45,080 nucleotides of DNA, from the NCBI GenBank assembly GCA_964625225.1, contig CAZVAR010000012.1:1-45080 (forward strand), in the 5' to 3' direction. Under the pieces are notes generated by a model. It saw only the letters and a list, made by a program, of their open reading frames with translations, did no database searches and was not told the origin of the DNA. The position numbers were made by a program, and so were the translations under genes. The DNA comes from CAZVAR01 sp964625225 (GTDB taxonomy: Bacteria; Pseudomonadota; Alphaproteobacteria; JAJUGE01). Below are positions 1-7,980 of this stretch, piece after piece (the first letter of the stretch is position 1; every line of letters begins with the position of its first letter).

Positions 1-1333
1 CGTCCTCGTTCCACTCGAACATCGGGAAATCGACGATCCAGCAGAAGCGGAAGGCGTTCGGCTCGATCAGCTCCAGCTCGTGCCCCAGACGGTCGCGCGC
101 CTGGCCCGCCAGCTTTGCCGCCGCGGCGGCCTTGCCGGCGGCGAAGAACACCGCATCGCCGGGCCCGACCCCCGCGAGATGCTTCAGCCGGGCCAGCCGG
201 TCCGCATCGAGGAACTTGGCGATCGGTCCGCGCGCCTCGCTCTCTCCGAGCACGATATAGCCCAAACCTGGCGCGCCCTGATCGCGCGCCCAATCGTTCA
301 TCCGGTCGAAGAAGCTGCGCGGTCGCCCCGCCGTGCCCGGCGCCGGGATCGCCCGCACCGCTCCGCCCTGGGCGACCAGCTTGGCGAACACCGAGAAGCC
401 GGAGTCGCGGAACACGTCGCTCACATCGGCGATCAGGAGCGGGTTGCGGAGATCCGGCTTGTCGGTGCCATAGCGCAGCATCGCCTCCTCGAAGGCGATG
501 CGCGGGAAGGGCGGCGGCGTCACCGTGCGGCCGCCGGCGAACTCCTCGAACACGCCCGACAGGACCGGCTCGATCGCGGCGAAGACATCCTCCTGCGTCA
601 CGAACGACATCTCGAAATCGAGCTGATAGAACTCCCCCGGCGAGCGGTCGGCGCGCGCGTCCTCGTCGCGGAAGCAGGGCGCGATCTGGAAATAGCGGTC
701 GAAGCCCGCCACCATCAGCAGCTGCTTGAACTGCTGCGGTGCCTGCGGCAGGGCGTAGAACTTGCCCGGATGAAGGCGCGATGGCACCAGATAGTCGCGC
801 GCGCCCTCCGGCGAGGTCGCGGTCAGGATCGGCGTCTGGAACTCGCGGAAGCCCTGCTCGATCATGCGGCGGCGAATGCTCGCGATCACATCGCTGCGGA
901 GGACGATGTTGCGGTGCATCTTCTCGCGCCGCAGGTCGAGGTAGCGGTGACGCAGCCGCACCTCCTCCCCGGCATCTTCATCGGAGTTCACCTGCAGCGG
1001 CACCTGCTCGGCCGCCGAGATCACCGTCACCGATTCGGCAGCGACCTCGATTTCGCCGGTCGCCAGCTTCGGGTTCACGGTCTCGGGCGAACGGGCCACG
1101 CACTTGCCGGTCACGGTGATCACGCTCTCCAGCCGCACCGCATCGGCGGCCGCGAACGCCTGGCCGCGCGCGCTGTCGATCACTATCTGAGTCAGACCGT
1201 AATGGTCGCGAAGATCGATGAAGAGCAGGTGGCCGTGGTCCCGCTTGCGATGGACCCACCCCGACAGCCGGACGGTCTCGCCGACATGGCCGGCGCGGAG
1301 TTGGCCGCAAGTATGGGTGCGGTAGGCGTGCAT
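1..1333 (-). CDS. aspS: Aspartate--tRNA(Asp/Asn) ligase, C-terminal part beyond the window
   Basis: Class II aminoacyl-tRNA synthetase that charges tRNA with aspartate in the cytoplasm. The reading frame opens at the ATG complementary to 1331-1333 and runs off the window after 444 residues; the bacterial enzyme is usually about 590. The N-terminus (MHAYRTHTCGQLRAGHVGE) and the following SGWVHRKRDHGHLLFIDLRD belong to the OB-fold anticodon-binding domain. Class II motif 2 is present as FRDEDARADRSPGEF, and the visible end (DFPMFEWNED) comes from the late catalytic region after the GAD-type insertion. In alphaproteobacteria the enzyme is often non-discriminating and works with GatCAB; that is family knowledge, not visible here. 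It is divergent from rnd, with 151 bases between the two starts. Confidence 0.97.
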   Translation of the reverse strand, partial: MHAYRTHTCGQLRAGHVGETVRLSGWVHRKRDHGHLLFIDLRDHYGLTQIVIDSARGQAFAAADAVRLESVITVTGKCVARSPETVNPKLATGEIEVAAESVTVISAAEQVPLQVNSDEDAGEEVRLRHRYLDLRREKMHRNIVLRSDVIASIRRRMIEQGFREFQTPILTATSPEGARDYLVPSRLHPGKFYALPQAPQQFKQLLMVAGFDRYFQIAPCFRDEDARADRSPGEFYQLDFEMSFVTQEDVFAAIEPVLSGVFEEFAGGRTVTPPPFPRIAFEEAMLRYGTDKPDLRNPLLIADVSDVFRDSGFSVFAKLVAQGGAVRAIPAPGTAGRPRSFFDRMNDWARDQGAPGLGYIVLGESEARGPIAKFLDADRLARLKHLAGVGPGDAVFFAAGKAAAAAKLAGQARDRLGHELELIEPNAFRFCWIVDFPMFEWNED

Positions 1334-1449
1334 CGTCGACTCCGGAGAGGGCGCTCGGCGGCAAAGGCCACGGCGCAACCCGGATGTCAAGCCAAGGCGG
1401 CCCGGCGCACCGCGGGCGGCGCCGGATCCGGCCCTCTCGGCGGATCTCT

Positions 1450-1478
1450 TTCCTGTCGTGCCGCTTTTCGTGTATAGG
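1450..1478 (+). promoter_or_regulatory. Possible rnd promoter with leaderless start
   Basis: A TATAGG hexamer lies at 1473-1478, so transcription would begin at or next to the rnd ATG at 1485. No Shine-Dalgarno sequence precedes that ATG. The upstream -35 position (TTCCTG, 1450-1455) is a poor match to TTGACA, so the promoter is tentative. Confidence 0.25.
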
Positions 1479-1484
1479 CCCGCC

Positions 1485-2756
1485 ATGACGCTGATCACGA
1501 CCCAGGACGAGCTGGTCGCGTTCTGCCGCGAGCTGGCCGAAGCCGACTACGTCACCGTCGACACCGAGTTCCTGCGCGAGAGCACCTACTGGCCGCGATT
1601 GTGTCTGGTGCAAGCCGCCGGCCCGATGCGGGCCGCGGCCATCGACCCGCTCGCGCCCGGCATCGACCTGGCGCCTTTCTATAGACTGCTGGCGGACGAA
1701 CGGGTCCTGAAGGTCTTCCATGCCGCCCGGCAGGATCTGGAGATCTTCGTCCATCAGGGTCGCATCATGCCGAAGCCGGTGTTCGACACGCAGGTGGCGG
1801 CGATGGTCTGCGGCTACGGCGAATCGGTCGGCTACGAGACGCTGGTGGTCTCGCTGACCGGCGCCCGCATCGACAAGGCATCGCGTTTTACCAATTGGGC
1901 GCAGCGGCCGCTGACGCCGGCGCAGCTCGACTACGCACTCTCCGATGTGATTCATCTGCGCGGCGTTTACGAGCGCCTGCGCGAGCGGCTGGAGGCGACC
2001 GGCCGCACGGCCTGGGTCGAGGAGGAGGATGCGGCGCTGACCGATCCTTCGACCTACGATCTGGACCCGGACCGGGCTTGGCTGCGACTGAAGCCGCGCA
2101 GCGACAATCCGCGCTTCCTGTCGGTGCTGCGTGCCGTCGCCGCTTGGCGCGAGCGCGAGGCACGCCAGCGTGACGTGCCGCGGCAATGGGTGGTGCGCGA
2201 CGACGCACTGCTCGATATCGCCGCGCAGGCGCCGGCCACGCCGGCCGAGCTCGCCCGCAGCCGCGGCATCCCGAAGGGGTTCGCCGACGGACGACTCGGT
2301 CGGGCGGTGCTCGAGGCGGTGGCGGCCGGTCTCGCCGTGCCTCCGGACGAGCGGCCGCGGCTGCCGGTGAAGCCGGAGCTTCCGCCGGGCCTCGGTCCGG
2401 TCGTCGACCTGCTGAAGGTGCTGCTGAAGGCAAAGTGCGACCGCCACGGCGTGGCGCAGAAGCTGGTCGCCAGTTCGGCTGATCTGGAGGCGATCGCCGC
2501 CGACGACGCGGCCGATGTGCCCGCGCTGCATGGCTGGCGGCGCGAGGTGTTCGGCGCGGACGCGCTCGCCCTCAAGCACGGCCGGCTGGCGCTTGCGGTG
2601 CACGGCCGCGGTCTGGCGCTGCTGCCGGTGTCAGCCGCGGCCGAGGATGCGCCGGCGGCCGCCGAAGCCGCGGGCGCGACCACGATCGGCCGCATCGGCG
2701 GCCGCCGCGCGCGGCGGCGCGCAGGCGGTGCGACCGGGAACGGGCGAACGTCATAG
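1485..2756 (+). CDS. rnd: Ribonuclease D
   Basis: A 3'-to-5' exoribonuclease acting in tRNA and stable-RNA 3' maturation. The 423-residue protein starts at the ATG at 1485; the open frame reaches further upstream only through a GTG that would add unrelated sequence. All five DEDDy exonuclease residues can be placed: D26 and E28 in VDTEFLRE, D84 in FHAARQDLEIF, and Y150 and D154 in YALSDVIHL. An HRDC-like region follows at about residues 205-290. The last 25 residues are rich in Arg and Gly (RRARRRAGG) and are not part of the catalytic fold; they may add RNA affinity. It converges with the lipoprotein gene downstream. Confidence 0.95.
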   Translation: MTLITTQDELVAFCRELAEADYVTVDTEFLRESTYWPRLCLVQAAGPMRAAAIDPLAPGIDLAPFYRLLADERVLKVFHAARQDLEIFVHQGRIMPKPVFDTQVAAMVCGYGESVGYETLVVSLTGARIDKASRFTNWAQRPLTPAQLDYALSDVIHLRGVYERLRERLEATGRTAWVEEEDAALTDPSTYDLDPDRAWLRLKPRSDNPRFLSVLRAVAAWREREARQRDVPRQWVVRDDALLDIAAQAPATPAELARSRGIPKGFADGRLGRAVLEAVAAGLAVPPDERPRLPVKPELPPGLGPVVDLLKVLLKAKCDRHGVAQKLVASSADLEAIAADDAADVPALHGWRREVFGADALALKHGRLALAVHGRGLALLPVSAAAEDAPAAAEAAGATTIGRIGGRRARRRAGGATGNGRTS

Positions 2757-2785
2757 GCCGGGACGCGGCGCGGCGCACGCCCGCC

Positions 2786-2799
2786 GGGGGCCTGCCCCC
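2786..2799. terminator. GC hairpin between convergent genes
   Basis: GGGGGC and GCCCCC arms separated by two bases lie between the rnd stop and the stop of the convergent lipoprotein gene. No T-tract follows on either strand, so intrinsic termination is uncertain. Confidence 0.22.
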
Positions 2800-3387
2800 C
2801 TATTCCGGGGCCGCCGGCCCCCGCAGCTCCCAGACGGACAGGACCGCCGGCCCCTCGACTCGGGCGCCCAGCGCTGTCACCCATTCGGCCACGCGCTGGT
2901 TGGAATTGTGCAGGGCCCAATAGGGCTCGGGATGGTGCACGAATTCCAGGTCTGCTCCCGGATTGTAGATCAGCGTGCCGCGGTTCGCTTCGAAGATCGA
3001 ATCGAGCCGTGCCGCCAGCCGTCGCACCGCCGCCTCCTCCGCCGCGAACCAGACGGCATGCTCGCTCGGAACCCTGACCTGCGCCACGACCACCTCGGGC
3101 GCGAACGGTCCCGGCAGCTGCCGCCGTCCCAGCGCGCCCTGCGTCGGCCACAGCAGCGCAGCACTGCCCTCGGCCACGCCCGTCCGGCCGAGGGCGTACC
3201 AGCCCCAATCGCCGTAGCTGTAGCGCAGCATCCCCTCGCCGGGCAGTTCGACCACGAGGCTCGAATGCCGCCCGTGATCGAGCACCCCGACCCCCGCCGG
3301 ACGCAGCGGCTCCGGCGGGGGCACGATCCCCGTCGCACAGCCGCCGAGGAAGAGAGCGAACCCGAGCGCCGTTCGCTCTCGCGTCAC
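2800..3387 (-). CDS. Putative lipoprotein, DUF2459-like
   Basis: A 195-residue protein with a GTG start at 3387 that overlaps the TGA stop of the upstream hydrolase (GTGA overlap), so the two are probably co-translated. The N-terminus is a short lipoprotein signal with a lipobox (ALFLGGC) and would place the protein at a membrane surface. The mature part contains DHGRHSSLVV and YGDWGWYALG, which recall the His and GWG-type motifs of DUF2459 proteins; the match is from memory and partial. The function is unknown. A longer in-frame extension upstream lies antisense inside the hydrolase and was rejected. Confidence 0.7.
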   Translation of the reverse strand: MTRERTALGFALFLGGCATGIVPPPEPLRPAGVGVLDHGRHSSLVVELPGEGMLRYSYGDWGWYALGRTGVAEGSAALLWPTQGALGRRQLPGPFAPEVVVAQVRVPSEHAVWFAAEEAAVRRLAARLDSIFEANRGTLIYNPGADLEFVHHPEPYWALHNSNQRVAEWVTALGARVEGPAVLSVWELRGPAAPE

Positions 3388-4565
3388 CCCGCCTCCGCGT
3401 CGCGCAGGAACCGCAGCAGCAACCGCGTGGTCTCTTCCGGCTGCTCCTGCTGCACCCAGTGGCCCGCCCCGGGGACGAGATGGCAGCCGAGCATGCGCGT
3501 GCAGACGCTGGTCCGCATCCTGTCGAACGCCCCCGGCGTCTGGTGAACGCCCCAGTCGGCGCGGCCTGCGATGAAGCAGGAGGGCACGTCGATCGTGCGC
3601 CCAGCGAAGATCTCCTGCTCGGCATTGAAGCGCCCGGTCGTGCGGCAGCGGTACCATTGCAGCCCGCCCTGGAAGCCGGTTCGGGCGTACTCGCCGCTGT
3701 AGACGCGCAGCTCCGCCTCGGGAAGCCAGCGGCAGGCGGCGATCTCCGCAGGCGACGGCATCTCCGCCGCCACGGTCTCGGCCATCGTCTTGTCCCGGTC
3801 CATGACGTAATAGGTCGGGAGCTGCGCCAGTTCGGCCGCCGTCCAGGCCTTCAGCGGGAACGGCTGGTTCGCCTTCCAGTCGGCGCTCTTGTAGTGGAAA
3901 TAGGCGCGCAGGAAGGCATGGATGCCCTGCGACGCGTTGCGCATGTCGGGATCCGCCTCGCGCGTCGAATAATACCATTGATAGTGCTTGCGCGGCCGCT
4001 CCAGGGCCGCCAGCTCCTCGTGGATCGACGGGCCCGCCGGCGTCGGCGCCGGTTGCCCGTCCGCCGTGTCGAAGGGCAGCGACGGCGGCCCGGCGAAGGG
4101 CGCGCTCATCAGCACGACCGACCGGAACACGTCCGGTCGCAGCAACGCGCACCAGGCCGCGACCGAAGCGCCGAAATCGTGCCCGACCACGGCCGCGACC
4201 CGGCGGTGGCCCAGTGCCGCGGTCAGCCCGAGCGCATCGCGCACCAGGTTGAACATGCGGAACGCGGCGAGATCCCCGTCATAATCGCCGTCCCAGCCGG
4301 TGGTGCGCCCATAGCCCCGCTGGTCCGGCGCCACCACATGAAACCCGGCCGCCGCCAGCGCCGGCATCACTTTGCGCCAGCTGTAGGCGAGCTCCGGAAA
4401 GCCGTGCAGCAGCAGCAGGCAGGGCCGTCCTGACCTGCCCGGCCCCCTGCCCTCGAACCCGGCCTCCAGCACGTGCATCCGCAGGCCGTTCACGCCCTCC
4501 ACGAAGCGTGCCCGTACCCCTGCCGGCAGCAGGTCCGCAGCCAGCGGGCCTATGTCGTCGACCAT
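3384..4565 (-). CDS. Alpha/beta hydrolase, epoxide hydrolase-like
   Basis: A soluble alpha/beta-hydrolase of 393 residues that probably opens an epoxide or a related ester or halide through an Asp nucleophile. It shows the oxyanion motif HGFPE (54-58), the nucleophile elbow GHDFGAS with D130, lid tyrosines in YQWYY (about 195-199) and at Y305, a candidate acid at D337 (RADWGVH) and the catalytic His at 369 (GAGHW). Asp instead of Ser at the elbow, together with the paired lid tyrosines, points to epoxide hydrolase rather than an esterase. Haloacetate dehalogenases share the fold, so the substrate is open. It is the first gene of a two-gene unit with the lipoprotein. Confidence 0.88.
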   Translation of the reverse strand: MVDDIGPLAADLLPAGVRARFVEGVNGLRMHVLEAGFEGRGPGRSGRPCLLLLHGFPELAYSWRKVMPALAAAGFHVVAPDQRGYGRTTGWDGDYDGDLAAFRMFNLVRDALGLTAALGHRRVAAVVGHDFGASVAAWCALLRPDVFRSVVLMSAPFAGPPSLPFDTADGQPAPTPAGPSIHEELAALERPRKHYQWYYSTREADPDMRNASQGIHAFLRAYFHYKSADWKANQPFPLKAWTAAELAQLPTYYVMDRDKTMAETVAAEMPSPAEIAACRWLPEAELRVYSGEYARTGFQGGLQWYRCRTTGRFNAEQEIFAGRTIDVPSCFIAGRADWGVHQTPGAFDRMRTSVCTRMLGCHLVPGAGHWVQQEQPEETTRLLLRFLRDAEAG

Positions 4566-4742
4566 CCGATCCTCCTCACCGTCGGGCGCTCCGGCCGCAG
4601 CGCCGAGCGCGAAGCGACCCCGTCGCCCGACCGCCTGCTTGCCTCTATAGGAAAATCATTCTATGATAGCCATTTCGCCCTGGCCGCCGGCCAGGACCGG
4701 CCCGACCGGTCGGCAAGCGGCAGAGCGCTCGGCCCCATCGTA

Positions 4743-4788
4743 CCCCCATAGACCCCCAGGATACCCCCATGGAACCCCATGAACCCCC
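4743..4788 (-). repeat. G-rich imperfect tandem repeat, G-quadruplex candidate
   Basis: On the minus strand five runs of four or five G recur every 9-11 bases, separated by ATG/T-rich spacers of five or six bases. On the plus strand they are C-runs beginning at 4743, 4753, 4764, 4775 and 4784. The block sits in the 281-base gap between the GST stop and the epoxide-hydrolase start. It would be transcribed as the 3' tail of the GST mRNA and as upstream sequence of the hydrolase. Confidence 0.7.
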
Positions 4789-4846
4789 ATCCCTCCGGCA
4801 CCACCCCACCGCAACCCCGCTCCGGCCGCTGCCGGCAGGGTGCGGC

Positions 4847-5482
4847 TCACCCCGGATCGATCTCCCGGTCCTTCTTCGGAATGAGGTCGTAGGGCAACGC
4901 GAAGCCCGGCATCGCCGCCAGCCGATCGCGCCAGGCGGCGAGGTTGGGCCAGCGATCGATATCGAGCCCGCCTTCCGCCATGAACACCATGCGGCCCCAG
5001 CAGCCGATGTCGGCGATGGTGCAGGACTCGCCGACCAGCCAGCGCCGGCCGGCGAGGGCCGCGTCGACGAAGTCCAGCGCGGCCTCGGCGAGCGGCCGGA
5101 AATGCGCCATCACCGCCGGATCCACCTCGCGGAACCGGCTGAAATGGCGGACCCGGGCAACGTTGACGATGGCATCCGCCTCCCAGGACAGCCACTCCCG
5201 CGCCCGCCATCGCTCCTGCTCGCCCGCGCCGTCGAAGCGGCCGGTGGTGCGGGCGAGATAGTCGAGGATCACGTTGGACTGCACGATGGTCAGCCCTCGG
5301 TGGCGCAATGCAGGGACCTGGCCGTAGCGGTTGATCGCCCGGTAATCCGGAGAGTGCTGCGCCCCGAGCTTCAGATTGACCGTTCGGAACGAGAACGGCA
5401 GCTGCGCCAGCGCGAGGAACAGCATGGGCTTGTAGGTCGAGCTCGAGGTGAAGCTGCCGTAGAGCGTGATGCGGTCCTGCAT
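4847..5482 (-). CDS. Glutathione S-transferase family protein
   Basis: A cytoplasmic GST-fold protein of 211 residues. The N-terminal thioredoxin-like half begins with MQDRITLYGSFTSS and contains a cis-Pro motif region (GQVPALRHRG) and the following QSNVILDYLA glutathione-binding turn. The alpha-helical C-terminal half contains SCTIADIGCWGRM, the usual N-capping motif. The ATG at 5482 is preferred because GAGGGG stands seven bases upstream; an ATG at 5497 overlaps the stop of the preceding hydrolase and is the alternative. Coupling to that hydrolase suggests one transcript. The substrate is unknown. Confidence 0.9.
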   Translation of the reverse strand: MQDRITLYGSFTSSSTYKPMLFLALAQLPFSFRTVNLKLGAQHSPDYRAINRYGQVPALRHRGLTIVQSNVILDYLARTTGRFDGAGEQERWRAREWLSWEADAIVNVARVRHFSRFREVDPAVMAHFRPLAEAALDFVDAALAGRRWLVGESCTIADIGCWGRMVFMAEGGLDIDRWPNLAAWRDRLAAMPGFALPYDLIPKKDREIDPG

Positions 5483-5493
5483 GGCTCGGCCCC

Positions 5494-6471
5494 TCATGCG
5501 CCCGCGGCTGGCGCCGGCGCCGCCGCTTGGCCGCCGCCGGCGAAGGCATGCGCCAGAATCACGCCGGCCTCGTCCAGGGCCGCCGCCGATGCCGCGATGA
5601 TCCGGCCCATGGTCAGGAAGCCGTGGATCTGACCGGGGAAGCGGCGGCTGGTGACGCGCACGCCGGCCTCCACCAGCCGTCGCGCATAGGCTTCGCCCTC
5701 GTCGCGCAGCGGGTCGAAACCCGCGGTCAGCACATAGGCCGGTGGCAGCCCCTCCAGGCTGCGCGCCTTGAAGGGCGAGGCCCGCCAGTCCTCGCGGTCT
5801 TCCGGCCCGCGGAGATAGTGTCCATGGAACCAGAGCTGGTTAGCGCGGGTCAGCAGATACCCTTCGGCGAAGCGCTCCTGCGACGGGAAGCTCATGCCCA
5901 GATCGGTCGCCGGATAGAACAGGAGCTGACAGCACAGCGGGGGCGAGCCGGCGTCGCGGGCAAGCAGGCTGACAACCGCCGCAAGGTTGCCGCCGGCGCC
6001 TTCGCCGCCGACGGCGAGCCGCCGCGGGTCGAGGCCGAGCGCCTCGGCCTGCCCCGCCACCCAGCGTGTCGCGGCGAAGGCGTCGTCGACCGCCGCGGGA
6101 AAGCGGTGCTCGGGCCCGAGCCGGTAGTCGACCGAGAGGACGGCGCAGCGCGCCGCATTGGCCAGGTGCCGGCACACCCCGTCATGCGTCTCGATGTCGC
6201 CGATCACCCAGCCGCCGCCGTGAAAATAGACCAGCGCCGGCAGCGGCCGCGCGGCCGCCTCGGGGCGGTAGAGGCGCAGCGGCACCGGACCGTGCGGTCC
6301 CGGCGCCGTCAGGTCCCGTGCTTCGGCGATGGGCATCGGGTCCGGGGCGAGCACGCGGCGCCCGTCCCGATACAGGCGGCGCGCCGCCTCGGGACTGAGC
6401 TCCTCGTAGGGCGGCTTCCCGGACTGTGCAACAAGATCGAGGATCCGCTGCGCATCGGGGTCGAGGGGCAT
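5494..6471 (-). CDS. HSL-family alpha/beta hydrolase lacking the Ser nucleophile
   Basis: A 325-residue member of the hormone-sensitive-lipase (acetyl esterase/lipase, alpha/beta-hydrolase-3) family. The oxyanion motif HGGGW (84-88) is intact, as are the acid D253 (GFDPLRDEG) and the base H283 (QIHGF). The nucleophile elbow, normally GDSAGG, reads GEGAGG (156-161), so the catalytic Ser is Gly158 (codon GGC at 5998-6000 on the minus strand) and the preceding Asp is Glu157. A single base (AGC to GGC) would account for the Ser loss. The rest of the fold looks intact, so this may be a pseudoenzyme, a binding protein, a recent loss-of-function allele or a sequencing error. The downstream GST overlaps or abuts it. 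Confidence 0.88.
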   Translation of the reverse strand: MPLDPDAQRILDLVAQSGKPPYEELSPEAARRLYRDGRRVLAPDPMPIAEARDLTAPGPHGPVPLRLYRPEAAARPLPALVYFHGGGWVIGDIETHDGVCRHLANAARCAVLSVDYRLGPEHRFPAAVDDAFAATRWVAGQAEALGLDPRRLAVGGEGAGGNLAAVVSLLARDAGSPPLCCQLLFYPATDLGMSFPSQERFAEGYLLTRANQLWFHGHYLRGPEDREDWRASPFKARSLEGLPPAYVLTAGFDPLRDEGEAYARRLVEAGVRVTSRRFPGQIHGFLTMGRIIAASAAALDEAGVILAHAFAGGGQAAAPAPAAGA

Positions 6472-6672
6472 CGGCGATCTCCGTGTTCGCTGTCGGCGAC
6501 TTTCGTTTACCGTGCCGCGCCCGGCCCGCCGACGCCAGCGTTTCGCGCGGATCGTGTCGACCGGCCGGCGGCGCGGGACGCTGGCACCCGCTTTCCCGGG
6601 GCACGGGCGGCGACCGTCGCGCTACACTCCCGCACGACCGGCAACCGGCCGCAATCGGAGGATGACGCCGCC

Positions 6673-7869
6673 ATGCAGTTGAGCTTCAGCGCCGAGGACC
6701 GCGCGTTCCAACAGGAGGTCCGGAGCTTTCTAAAGGATTATCTGCCGCCGCGCCTTCGCGAAAAGGAAAGACTCGGAATCGCGCTCAGCCGCGACGAGTA
6801 CGTCCAGTGGCACCGGATCCTGTACGAGCGCGGCTGGGTAGCGCCGACATGGCCGAAGGAGTATGGCGGTCCCGGCTGGACGGTGACGCAGCGCTTCATC
6901 TTCGAGGAGGAGCTCGGAGAGGCCTATGCGCCGCGGCCGCTGCCCTACGGGCCGGTGATGTGCGGCTCGATGCTGATCCGCTTCGGGACCCCGGAGCAGA
7001 AGGCGTTCTATCTGCCGCGCATCCTCAGCGCGGAGGATCTCTGGTGCCAGGGCTATTCCGAGCCCGGCGCCGGCTCGGATCTGGCCGGCCTGCAGACCCG
7101 GGCGGAGCGCCGCGGCGACCGCTACGTCGTCAACGGCACCAAGATCTGGACCAGCTACGCTCATTACGCCAACCGCTGCTTCTGCCTTGTCCGCACCGCC
7201 AGAGGCGCCAGGAAGCAGGACGGCGTCTCGGTGCTGCTGATCGACCTCGAGCGGCCCGGCGTCACGATCCGTCCGATCATCGGACTGGATGGCCTGCACT
7301 ACCTCAACCAGGTGTTCTTCGACAATGTCGAGGTCCCCGCCACGGATCTGGTCGGCGAGGAGGGCGACGGCTGGAAAATCGCCAAATACATTCTCGGGCA
7401 CGAGCGGGTCGGGGTCGCCTCGTTCGCCCGGGCACGCAAGCTGCTCGCGCGCCTCAAGAAAATCGCGGCGGCGGAACGCGATGCGGGCCGGCCGCTGATC
7501 GAAACCGATGCGTTCCGCCGCAAGGTCGCCGAGATCGAGATCGAGCTGACGTCGCTGCAGACGACGGGGCTGCGGGTGCTGGCCGCGCTATCCGCCGACC
7601 GGGAAGTCGGCCCCGAGGCGTCGCTGCTGAAAATCCGCGGAACGGAGGTCGAGCAGCGAATCAGCGAGCTGATGTCCGAGGCGATCGCCTGGTACGGCCA
7701 TCCCTATGACGGTCACGTGCTGAAGGACGGCTGGAATGAGCCGCCGATCGGCCCGGACTATGCGGCTACCGTGAACCCGTTTTATTTCTTTTGGCGGAAA
7801 GCGTCGATTTCCGGCGGCTCCAATGAGATCCAGCGCAACATCATCGCCAAGCGCGCCCTCGGGCTGTGA
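6673..7869 (+). CDS. Acyl-CoA dehydrogenase
   Basis: An FAD enzyme of 398 residues that introduces a double bond into an acyl-CoA thioester. The ATG at 6673 follows a GGAGG at about 6657. The N-terminal helical domain, the FAD/substrate beta domain (CQGYSEPGAGSDLAG, then GTKIWTSYAHYA) and the C-terminal helical domain ending in GGSNEIQRNIIAKRALGL are all complete. The Glu usually found just before GT in medium-chain enzymes is Gly here (ISGGSNEIQ). The likely base is E244 in GHERVG, the position used in isovaleryl-CoA and long-chain enzymes. It stands alone and is divergent from the hydrolase/GST pair. The long open frame upstream of 6673 is antisense to the hydrolase. Confidence 0.93.
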   Translation: MQLSFSAEDRAFQQEVRSFLKDYLPPRLREKERLGIALSRDEYVQWHRILYERGWVAPTWPKEYGGPGWTVTQRFIFEEELGEAYAPRPLPYGPVMCGSMLIRFGTPEQKAFYLPRILSAEDLWCQGYSEPGAGSDLAGLQTRAERRGDRYVVNGTKIWTSYAHYANRCFCLVRTARGARKQDGVSVLLIDLERPGVTIRPIIGLDGLHYLNQVFFDNVEVPATDLVGEEGDGWKIAKYILGHERVGVASFARARKLLARLKKIAAAERDAGRPLIETDAFRRKVAEIEIELTSLQTTGLRVLAALSADREVGPEASLLKIRGTEVEQRISELMSEAIAWYGHPYDGHVLKDGWNEPPIGPDYAATVNPFYFFWRKASISGGSNEIQRNIIAKRALGL

Positions 7870-7880
7870 CCGTCGTTGCG

Positions 7881-7901
7881 CCCCTCCTCTTTTCGGAGGG
7901 G
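7881..7901. terminator. Hairpin between convergent genes
   Basis: CCCCTCC and GGAGGGG form a perfect 7-bp stem with a 7-base loop, 11 bases after the acyl-CoA dehydrogenase stop and before the end of the convergent gene. There is no T-run, so it may act weakly or protect RNA ends. Confidence 0.35.
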
Positions 7902-7980
7902 GAGGATGCGATTTCGGGTCGGAAAGACGAGCCCGTGCCGGCGCGAGCCGCCTCGTGCCGGCCGGCCCGGGGACGAAAGT

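Noticed and set aside
80..1477. 465-codon plus-strand open frame
   Set aside because: Antisense to aspS, whose motifs are unambiguous.
978..2603. 541-codon minus-strand open frame
   Set aside because: Antisense to rnd and aspS, Arg/Gly-rich without any family motif; a G+C-rich shadow.
5527..6672. Long upstream extension of the acyl-CoA dehydrogenase frame
   Set aside because: It is antisense to the HSL hydrolase; the family N-terminus (MQLSFSAEDRAF) starts at 6673 with a ribosome-binding site.
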